From NCBI GenBank assembly GCA_949987705.1, contig OX465281.1, positions 105,760,266 to 105,824,265 of the forward strand: DNA of 64,000 nucleotides, written 5' to 3'. Of the stretch, positions 56,369-64,000 are shown in pieces. The notes beneath the pieces are model-generated. The model had not been told where the DNA came from. It ran no database searches and worked only from the letters and a program-made list of their open reading frames with translations. How positions within the stretch are numbered: the stretch's first letter is position 1; each line of letters starts with the position of its first letter. This DNA comes from Thereva unica (lineage: Eukaryota; Arthropoda; Insecta; Diptera; Therevidae). Made by a program: the position numbers and the translations under genes.

Positions 56369-57594
56369 AGGAATGTGTAAGATTTTTTCCATTTTGATTT
56401 AAAAGTTTATATTGTTTAAAATCTTCTTATTTTTTACCTTTAAGTCGATTTTTTTAGTATTTATATTAATTTGGTGTTCACAACTGATCAATATATTAAG
56501 GTAAAGAAAAGAGTTTCTTAAAAATTTTTTTTTCTTTTTTTTATTTTTTACTTTTTAGTAACGAATAGCGTTAATTAATACATTACAATTTCCAAACTTT
56601 TAATTAGATTATCATGTTAAATAAGGAAACTTTTTTACATGTTTTGTATTTGTTTCTTTACAACAGTTCTCAAGTGCAGCCCAAAAATGCACAATTTGAT
56701 GACCCCTCAAAAATCTAATAGCGCTCTACGTTTTTTTTTACATTTTGAAAGGTAGTGTGCTCGCGTATACTGGCTGGAGCAATAAAAACTAAAAACTGGA
56801 AACATATTTTTTTGCATCTTTTTAAATCATATTTTTATTTGCTATTGGTAGCTATGTTATGTCTTCCGCCATTTTTTAGTGAACGCCATATTTGATTTAA
56901 AACGACGTCATACAGTTTACTTTCTTACTCACTTTAATACACTTTCATTTGATATCCATACCGAGAGCGAAGTAAATAAAAGGGTAAACCGCCATTTTGT
57001 GTTGGCCGCCATTTTGGGGACGGGACACAGACAACAGTATTCTAATTGTCACTCCCTTCCATTTGATACCCATGCCGAGCGCGTTGTAAAGAAAAATTGA
57101 TCCTCTGTTTTGTGTTGGCCGCCACTTTTATGCAGCCATTTTTCTACCGCCATTTTGAATTTAGGATGACGCTAATTGTATTCAACTTGTTATAACTTTT
57201 CATTTGATACCCATATCGAACGAGTGGCTTGTAAAGAAAAATGTAATCCGTCATATTTTTTTGGCCGCCATTTTTAATTTGGAACTATCATTTTCGTGTG
57301 TTTTCGTCGGAAATACACATGTCTGTTAATTTTTACCAATTTTTATTGAATGGAAGTGAATTTTAAGACTCTACATTGAGTAGAACGAATAATTCCAAGC
57401 ATTTTTTATTAAAAATCGTTTTTTGTTACTCAACAACAAAATCAACAACAAAAAATGTAACAAAATGTCATATTCGTGTATTGTCATCGGGAATATGTAT
57501 GCCTGCAAAGTTTCACCCATTTGCATTGAGTAAAAGGCGGTTAAATTAACGTTACAAGATTTGATGCTCCGAAGTGAAAGTAAAGAAAAGAGTT
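56369..57594 (-). repeat. Right 1.22-kb inverted arm
   Basis: Reverse complement of 46576-47799, including the three modules (here as TTTGATACCCAT-type sequence near 57200, 57065 and 56948). Small differences such as TTTGGGCTTCAC against GTGCAGCCCAAA show independent mutation. Confidence 0.9.
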
Positions 57595-57661
57595 TAAAAA
57601 AATAAATAATCTTCTGTATAAAGAAATATTATGTATTTAATTGTTCATTATATTTTTTTAT

Positions 57662-58790
57662 TTATTTTATAAGTAGGTAATAACAAAATAATAAAATGCA
57701 GGAATTCAAATTAATATTATTGCCTTTGTAAAAAAAAACATAAGCTTCTTTCGAGTTTCTCGGCCAAGATTTTTTCTGCACTATGGAATCATTGATCCAT
57801 AACCAGCTCGATTTTTGTTTCAATATGCTGATGTAATGACCTTGTTCGAGTGTTCCTGTGTGGAATATAGCACTAATCACTTTATAATTTGAACCTCTTA
57901 TATGCAATTTTGCAGAAGTGACAGCTTTGATATCGCATTGCTCAATTTTAATAAACTTTTTATTTTTCAGTTCGAATAATTTCAGTTGTATTATGAGAAC
58001 AGGTGCTACCGAAATCAATTCCGATTTACGAATCTTTTGAGTGTACCAACAATTTTTACATTGACCACTCAGGGTTTCTCGTTTTCCAAATTCATGATCA
58101 ATAAGTTGCTAAAGAGTTACAGTATCTCGTTAAGCAATCGTTACTGATAACGAAATCATTATATTTGTTTCCACAGTTGCACTTGTAAATATACAGTTTG
58201 GATTGAGACATGTTGTTGTATATCTTACATTATGTTCAACGATATTTCTAATATTTCCTGTCTTATTAAATAAATCACTTGACAAAGGTCTTGATGAAAA
58301 TGTGTTCCATATATTTGTGTAATTAAAAAATTCTTAAGTGGCCGGACGTCTACATTTTTTTGAACTGATAAATAATTTAGCAATGTCTTGTATAACATGT
58401 GATTTTCTGGTAATTTTAACAACTCCTTTTTTATAGTAGAACAATTAAAAATGCACTGCAGGGCTGCGTTAGCATAATACGAAGCACCATGCAAATTTGG
58501 TAGCCCCCGAACATTTCCAAAATGTACAGCGTCATTAGTAAAAGTACCTTGTATATTCGAAACTTCCAAGATTGCATTCCACCTTTTATCAATAACTGGC
58601 AGAGACGAATTTTTTTTAAATTTAATGTTTGGTAAATCTAGACGATATTTTTCTCTTAGCCAATTGTATTCAACTATTGCTTCAAGATTTACTTTAACAC
58701 TAGATGGATCAAAATTGATTAAATGCAAACCGTCCAAGAATGTGAGTCTGGACAGTGCTACATAAACCTGTCCGGGAGCAAACTAAAAGT
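57662..58790 (-). pseudogene. Helitron-type helicase C-terminus fused to a ubiquitin-specific-protease-like domain
   Basis: The minus frame opens with FAPGQVYVALSRLTFLDGLH and LINFDPSSVK, the last helicase motif and its tail. It continues in frame into GLPNLHGASYYANAALQCIF, a C19 peptidase Cys box in which the catalytic Cys position reads Tyr. After a frameshift near 58240 come CLNPNC (near 58200) and CKNCWY (near 58060), a zinc-ribbon pair. Then GHYISILKQKSSWLWINDS carries the His box, and EAYVFFYK ends it. Two stops lie between the zinc pairs. The helicase core is missing upstream, where satellite sequence begins. It is a decayed deubiquitinase-like fusion. Confidence 0.7.
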
Positions 58791-58851
58791 ACTAATGCTA
58801 ATAAACAACATAAACCTGCAGTATTGACTCAAATGTTTCAGTTATATCGCT

Positions 58852-60697
58852 TATTATGTTGTCCTTATCCTTCCCTTTCATTTGATACCCATGTCGAGGG
58901 GTATGTTAAGAAAATGGTAATCGGGCCTCTTCAGATGACCGCCGTTACTTTTACGGTATATTGAGTACACTATACCGCTTATTGTGTTCTACTTATGATT
59001 ACCTTTAATTAGATACCCATGGCGATGGGCTATGCAAAAAAATGGTTATCCGCTCTCTTGAGATAACCGCCGTGGATCTAAATATATTTTGAGTATACTA
59101 AATCGCTTATTGTTTTCTACTTATCATTCCCTTTCTTTTGATACCCATGTCGAGGGGGTTGTGAAGAAAATGGTAATGCGTCCTGTTGAGGTGGCCTCGG
59201 TGGATCTAACTAGATATTGAGTATACTATATTGCTTACTGTCTTCTACTTAAGATACGCTTTCAATTGATACCTATGTCGAGGTGGTGGTGAAGAAATGG
59301 TAGTCCGCCCTCTTGACACGGCCGCCATGGATATAAAGACGTAGCTTATTGTATTCTACTTATCATACCCTTTCATTTGATACCCATGTCGAGGGGGTTG
59401 TGAAGAAAATGGTAATACGTCCTCTTGAGGTGGCTTCGGTGGATCTAACTATTTATTGAATATACTATATTGCTTATTGTATTCTACTTATCATACCCTT
59501 TCATTTGATATCCATGTCGAGGGGGTTGTGAAGAAAATGGTAATCCGCCCTCTTGAGATGACCGCCATGGATCTAACCAGATTTTGAGTATATTATATCG
59601 CTTATGGTATTCTACTTATGATACGCTTTCAATTGATACCTATGTCGAGGTGGTGGTGAAGAAATGGTAGTCCGCCCTCTTGAGACGGCCGCCATGGATA
59701 TTAAGACATAGCTTATTGTATTCTACTTATCATACCCTTTCATTTGATACCCATGTCTAGGGGGTTGTGAAGAAAATGGTAATGCGTCCTCTTGAGGTGG
59801 CTTCGGTGGATCTAACCAGATATTAACTATACTATATTGCTTATTGTCTTCTACTTAAGATACCCTTTCAATTGATACCTATGTCGAGGTGGTGGTGAAG
59901 AAATGGTAGTCCGCCCTCTTGAGACGGCCGCCATGGATATAAAGACATAGCTTATTGTATTCTACTTATCATACCCTTTCATTTGATACCCATGTCGTGG
60001 GGGTTGTGACGAAAATGGTAATGCGTCCTCTGGAGGTGGCCTCGGTGGATCTAACTATCTATTGAGTATACTATATTGCTTATTGTATTCTACTTATCAC
60101 ACATTTTCATTTGATACTCATATCGAGGGGGTTGTGAAGAAAATGGTAATCCGCCCTCTTCAGATGACAGCCATGGATCTAACCAGATATTAACTATACT
60201 ATATTGCTTATTGTCTTCTACTTAAGATACCCTTTCAATTGATACCTATGTCGAGGTGGTGGTGAAGAAATGGTAGTCCGCCCTCTTGAGACGGCCGCCA
60301 TGGATATAAAGACATAGCTTATTGTATTCTACTTATCATACCCTTTCATTTGATACCCATGTCGTGGGGGTTGTGACGAAAATGGTAATGCGTCCTCTTG
60401 AGGTGGCCTCGGTGGATCTAACTATCTATTGAGTATACTATATTGCTTATTGTATTCTACTTATCACACCTTTTCATTTGATACTCATATCGAGGGGGTT
60501 GTGAAGAAAATGGTAATCCGCCCTCTTGAGATGACAGCCATGGATCTAACCAGATATTGAGTATATTATATCGCTTATGGTATTCTACTTATGATACCCT
60601 TTCAATTGATACCTATGTCGAGGTGATGGTGAAGAAATGGTAGTCCGCCCTCTTGAGACGGCCGCCATGGATATAAAAACATAGCTTATTGTATTCT
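58852..60697. repeat. Diverged relative of the 128-bp satellite, inverse orientation
   Basis: Units carry GCTTATTGTATTCTACTTAT, CCTTTCATTTGATACCCATG, TCGAGGGGGTTGTGAAGAAA and a GGTAAT/GGTAGT-CG block. Three kinds alternate: two of about 127 bases (CGGTGGATCTAACTA or ATGGATCTAACCAGAT endings) and one of about 111 bases (CAATTGATACCTATGTCGAG, ending in ATGGATATAAAGACATAG). They form two- and three-unit higher-order blocks. It is the reverse complement of the Helitron B unit, with much more divergence. Confidence 0.9.
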
Positions 60698-63600
60698 TTT
60701 TTTTTTTTTTTTTTTTTTATATGAAAAAACCAAGCTTAGGTGTAACCCTTTGTACTACCAGTCCGTCATGTCGTTCAGTTCATGGTGCAATGTCTAGTAG
60801 TAAGCTTGGTTTGAAGAATAGAGGAGAATAGGAAAGGTTAGAGGGGGTCTGGAGGGTGTAGAAGAAAATGGCGATGGACCTCACGTTTGAACTCTAAGGT
60901 ATTGTACGAGTTCGGAAATACTGACTGCGGGAGATTATTCCACAGTCGAATTGTTCTATTCATAAACGAACTTCTAAACCGTATTGTGCGTGAACGAGGG
61001 GGCTGTAGGGTATGGGGGTGAGCCGAGCGGGCTAGTCTTGTGTTGCGGGAAAAGTGTTGCCGTGCAGGCAGGAGGTCCTGAATTTCGGTGGAACAGTCGC
61101 CATGGTAATAGCGATAAAGTATGGAGAGGGCTGCTACATTCCTACGGTGGCTCAAGGTGTCTATGGAGGCGCGAAAGGGGCCATCACCAATGAGTTTGAG
61201 GGCACGATTTTGCACCTTGTCGAGACAGGCCAAGGTGGTTTTTGGGGCGCCTGCCCAGATATGGGAGTTGTATTCGAGGCGCGGCCGAATGTAGGATTTG
61301 TATATTGTAGCCAATGCGGCTGGCTGGAGGAGGAACTTGCATCTCTTGAGAAATCCAAGGCATTGGGAGGCTTGTTTGGCGATTTGGAATATGTGATCGT
61401 TCCATCGCAGATGCTCCGTTAAAGTTACCCCTAGGATGTTGAGAGTTGAGTCAGCCGTTAGATTCACTCCGTCCACCGAGACAGGAGGAAGGTCGGTACA
61501 ATTTTTGTTGGAGATCAGACAGTGCTTCGTTTTTGTGGCATTGAATTCGACTCGGTTCATTTCGCCCCAATGAAGAATCGATTCGATATCCCGGTTGATC
61601 GAAGCCGACATCAGTTGACGGTGGTAAAGACAAGGTCTGGCACGTGCTTGTCTAATATTGTCGAAGGAGTAAGAGAAATTCAGAGTACCGTCATCAGCGA
61701 AGCAGTGAAGTGGGTTGGAGGGGATTGAGAGCAGATCATTAATGAAGATTAGAAAAAGTGCGGGTGAGAGAATTGACCCCTGGGGAACTCCGGCCGAAAT
61801 GGCGTGGGGGTTGGATTCGACGCCATCCAATACTACCTTGATTGAACGGCATGAAAGAAAGCTCTTAATCCAGTTCCTTAGAACTAAGTCTATACCAATA
61901 GCTTGGAGTTTATTCAACAGAGCTGGGTGCCACACTCTGTCAAAAGCCTTTGATATATCTAGAGCAACCAGGCTAGATTCACCAAAGCTGTGAATGCTTT
62001 GGTTGATACGCTCGGTTAAACACACAAGCAGATCGCCAGTAGACCGTTTAGATCTGAAGCCGTATTGCCTGTCGTGTATAATTTGGTTGGATTCTAGATA
62101 TTTCATCAGCTTTTTATTGATTATTGTCTCCATGATTTTGGAGAGAACAGAAGTAATTGCTATTGGGCGGTAGTTTAAGGGGTCACTGGCTTCACCTTTT
62201 TTTGGGATTGGCTGAACATGAGCTAGTTTCCAAGAGTCGGGATACACTCCGGAGAAGTAAGACAGGGCAAAAAGTTTGCGCAGAGGTTTAGCCAAAGGTG
62301 AGGCACATTTTTTAAGTACCATAGGGGGGATTTTGTCGGGACCAGTGGATTTATTGGCGTCGAGCTCCTTGAGACACCTAAACACCTCGCGAGTCCTGAA
62401 GTGAACTCCGTCCATTGAGTGGGTGGTATTCTCGAGAGTGGGGGGTGACATAGCAGCATCGGGTAAAGAAGAATTTGCGGCGAACAGAGAAGCTAATAGG
62501 TCGGCCTTGGGTTTGCTTTCAGTTATCACTTCCTTGTTGTGAATAAAAGGAGGTGTTGAGGAGGAAGTAAAATTCTTCTTGATGGCAGTTACCAAGGACC
62601 AGAAGTTTTTGCTGCCTGTAGTGGAGTTAAGAATCTTACTTCTCAATCTATCATCAAATGATGATTTGACTTTCCTGATGATGGAGTTACAGGAGTTTCT
62701 AAGTTTGACGTACTCACGACGAAGTAGCTCATTAGGCGAACGTCTGTATGCTCTATAGGCGGCTTCTTTAGCTTTGATTGCGTTCATACATTCCCCATTG
62801 AACCATTTGTTCGGCCTAGGCTTCACAGATTTGGTAGAGTGAGGGATGAACAAGCGCATACCCGCTCGAATAATTTTGGTGACACAGAGGGCCGCATAGT
62901 TCGCATTGGCACTATGGAAACACAAATCCCAGTCAGTGGCCTGGAAGAAGCGAATAAGACCCAACCAGTTGGCTTTCCCATAGTGCCACACAGTTCTTTT
63001 AGGAGCTGTGGTGGTTGTGGTCGAGGATGGATATGGGAAATAAGCGCTAATTAATTTATGGTCCGAGTTGCCAAGGGGTGAGCTAACCTTGATGGAGTAC
63101 CGCGTCGGATGGGAAGTAAGAAACAGGTCAAGGAGATGGGCTCCTTGACCTGGAATATCAGGGACTCTCGTCGGACATTTGACAATTTGGTGCAAGTTGT
63201 TGAGGCTCGCAAAGAGCTCGGCGTCTTTGCCAGGAACACTGGTGCCATTTGAGTAATTTAGCCAATGTACATTGTGAACGTTGAAATCACCCGCAACAAT
63301 GATTTCGCTTTCCGGGTGGGAAAATAAAAATCCGGAAATCTGTTCGGAAATAGCATCGAAGGCTGCGGTGGTGGCCTCATTACTAATATTAGGACTCCTA
63401 TATAGAAAACAGAAAAATATGACGTGGCTATGGATAATTATTTTAATCCAAAGATGATTAAAATCAGAGGATGTACTATTGTACACCTTCTGAAAGGCCA
63501 CGTCATTCCTAATATATATGGCTAATCCCCTATGGGCGGAAAAGTTGTGCACTAAATTATACCCTGTCACCTGAAATCGATCTAAATCAATATCTGGTAA

Positions 63601-64000
63601 CACTTGGGTTTCACTCAGTGCGAAAATAGCAGGGGTATGGAGGAGTAACTCGCACGTAACGGCCAGGAAGTTCGCATTCAGTCCCCGAATGTTACAAAAA
63701 TTGATTATAAAATCATTGTCACATTGGGGACTGTTTTGCGTGAGGTCCATGACCTCATTTGTTGCCGGCCGCACCGGCGATGCATCCATCGGAGCTAACG
63801 GGAATAGTCTTGTTGCAGTGTTATGCCTGCTAAAACAAGACGACTCCCATCAGCTGACCGATTAAGGCTGCAGCGCCGGAGCGACCGGCAGGAAGCGCGG
63901 GAAGCGGGTGGAGGAGACTTACTTGTTGTCCGTCGGTCCTTCGGTTATTGTTGTTGTTGTTGGTGGCCTTCACTTAGTTTTTTCGTTATTATTAATTTTT
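60698..64000 (-). mobile_element. Jockey-like LINE J2, near complete (5' end at or beyond window end)
   Basis: The A-tail (poly-T on the plus strand, about 60698-60719) breaks a satellite unit just after TTATTGTATTC. Coding runs to 63789 and the 5' UTR to at least about 63960. The 5' UTR shares the GCAGGCATAACACTGCAACA region with J1 (11325-11345). J1 is frame-broken; J2 is not. Confidence 0.85.
60838..63789 (-). CDS. Jockey-like LINE endonuclease/reverse transcriptase, intact 983-codon ORF
   Basis: This multidomain protein copies LINE RNA at a nicked target. The N-terminal AP-like endonuclease shows FCNIRGLNANF near residue 31, LSETQV near 59, FLYRSPNIS near 128, AGDFNVHNVHW near 166 and SPLGNSDHKLI near 240. 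The transcriptase shows STGPDKIPP near 497, NYRPIAITSVL, GFRSKRSTGD, ALDISKAFDRVW (motif A) near 640, AGVPQGSILSP near 697, catalytic HCFADDGT near 727, FNATKTKHCLIS and LNILGVTL. The C-terminal region has YIRPRLEYNSHIW and NRTIRLWNNLP. The start at 63789 is the first ATG in frame after the shared 5' UTR. No separate ORF1 is visible in the window. All catalytic residues appear intact. Confidence 0.9.
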   Translation of the reverse strand: MDASPVRPATNEVMDLTQNSPQCDNDFIINFCNIRGLNANFLAVTCELLLHTPAIFALSETQVLPDIDLDRFQVTGYNLVHNFSAHRGLAIYIRNDVAFQKVYNSTSSDFNHLWIKIIIHSHVIFFCFLYRSPNISNEATTAAFDAISEQISGFLFSHPESEIIVAGDFNVHNVHWLNYSNGTSVPGKDAELFASLNNLHQIVKCPTRVPDIPGQGAHLLDLFLTSHPTRYSIKVSSPLGNSDHKLISAYFPYPSSTTTTTAPKRTVWHYGKANWLGLIRFFQATDWDLCFHSANANYAALCVTKIIRAGMRLFIPHSTKSVKPRPNKWFNGECMNAIKAKEAAYRAYRRSPNELLRREYVKLRNSCNSIIRKVKSSFDDRLRSKILNSTTGSKNFWSLVTAIKKNFTSSSTPPFIHNKEVITESKPKADLLASLFAANSSLPDAAMSPPTLENTTHSMDGVHFRTREVFRCLKELDANKSTGPDKIPPMVLKKCASPLAKPLRKLFALSYFSGVYPDSWKLAHVQPIPKKGEASDPLNYRPIAITSVLSKIMETIINKKLMKYLESNQIIHDRQYGFRSKRSTGDLLVCLTERINQSIHSFGESSLVALDISKAFDRVWHPALLNKLQAIGIDLVLRNWIKSFLSCRSIKVVLDGVESNPHAISAGVPQGSILSPALFLIFINDLLSIPSNPLHCFADDGTLNFSYSFDNIRQARARPCLYHRQLMSASINRDIESILHWGEMNRVEFNATKTKHCLISNKNCTDLPPVSVDGVNLTADSTLNILGVTLTEHLRWNDHIFQIAKQASQCLGFLKRCKFLLQPAALATIYKSYIRPRLEYNSHIWAGAPKTTLACLDKVQNRALKLIGDGPFRASIDTLSHRRNVAALSILYRYYHGDCSTEIQDLLPARQHFSRNTRLARSAHPHTLQPPRSRTIRFRSSFMNRTIRLWNNLPQSVFPNSYNTLEFKREVHRHFLLHPPDPL

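Larger units (their letters stand above)
46576..57594. mobile_element. 11-kb element bounded by 1.22-kb inverted arms and enclosing a Helitron gene
   Basis: The left arm 46576-47799 and right arm 56369-57594 are reverse complements over about 1.22 kb with few differences. Both outer ends read AACTCTTTTCTTTACTTTC (or complement), flanked by TA. Between them lie a Helitron Rep/helicase gene on the minus strand and noncoding repeats. I found no Helitron CTAG end between 47800 and 48105. Either a fold-back transposon captured a Helitron gene, or two copies of one repeat happen to flank it in inverse orientation. Confidence 0.65.

Noticed and set aside
61054..63054. Plus-strand frames of 60-122 codons at the window end
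   Set aside because: All are antisense shadows of the intact Jockey-like ORF.

Overview
This is an AT-rich arthropod (very probably insect) nuclear window made almost entirely of transposable elements and satellite arrays. I found no host gene, tRNA, rRNA or CRISPR array. The element types (R1-like, Jockey-like and RTE-like LINEs, a BEL/Pao LTR retrotransposon, Helitrons, a Helentron piece, mariner and PIF/Harbinger relics, many fold-back elements) and a tRNA-Tyr primer site fit an insect. The order of insect cannot be fixed from the sequence.

Layout. 1-2102: two tandem Helitron-derived copies with 3' CTAG ends. 2118-6780: PIF/Harbinger relic, fold-back elements and an R1 fragment. 6991-27896: one R1-like LINE, heavily interrupted. 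It is split once by an insert carrying an RTE-like LINE (8924-10703). It is split again by a Jockey-like LINE (11230-26413), which is itself split by a young BEL/Pao retrotransposon (13566-25540, minus strand, ~1.06 kb LTRs, 5-bp target duplication, tRNA-Tyr primer site). The BEL leader holds a 269-bp satellite and a long hairpin.

27909-34658: Helitron B, filled by about 49 copies of a 128-bp satellite. 34679-35686: a near-perfect 1-kb palindrome. 35693-38582: Helitron C, filled by a 118-bp array. 38690-41210: a classical Helitron Rep fragment split by a Helentron piece (helicase, endonuclease, Rep). 41322-45932: a fold-back DNA transposon with a decayed DDE-like transposase, hit by an RTE-like LINE (13-bp target duplication) and a deleted mariner.

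46576-57594: an 11-kb structure bounded by 1.22-kb inverted arms that encloses a nearly complete but mutated Helitron Rep/helicase gene with a 1.7-kb intron. 57662-58790: a helicase C-terminus fused to a ubiquitin-specific-protease-like domain. 58852-60697: a diverged relative of the 128-bp satellite in opposite orientation. 60698-64000: a Jockey-like LINE with an intact 983-codon ORF on the minus strand, inserted into that satellite.

The strongest cross-cutting signal is a short module (core GGGTATCAAATGAAAGG followed by an AAGTAGAATACAATAAGC-like block). It recurs in the 269-bp satellite, the 128-bp satellite, the 59-60 kb array, the 1.22-kb inverted arms and single remnants near 9.0 and 10.4 kb. 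The window looks like a place where Helitrons and fold-back elements have spread and amplified satellite modules.
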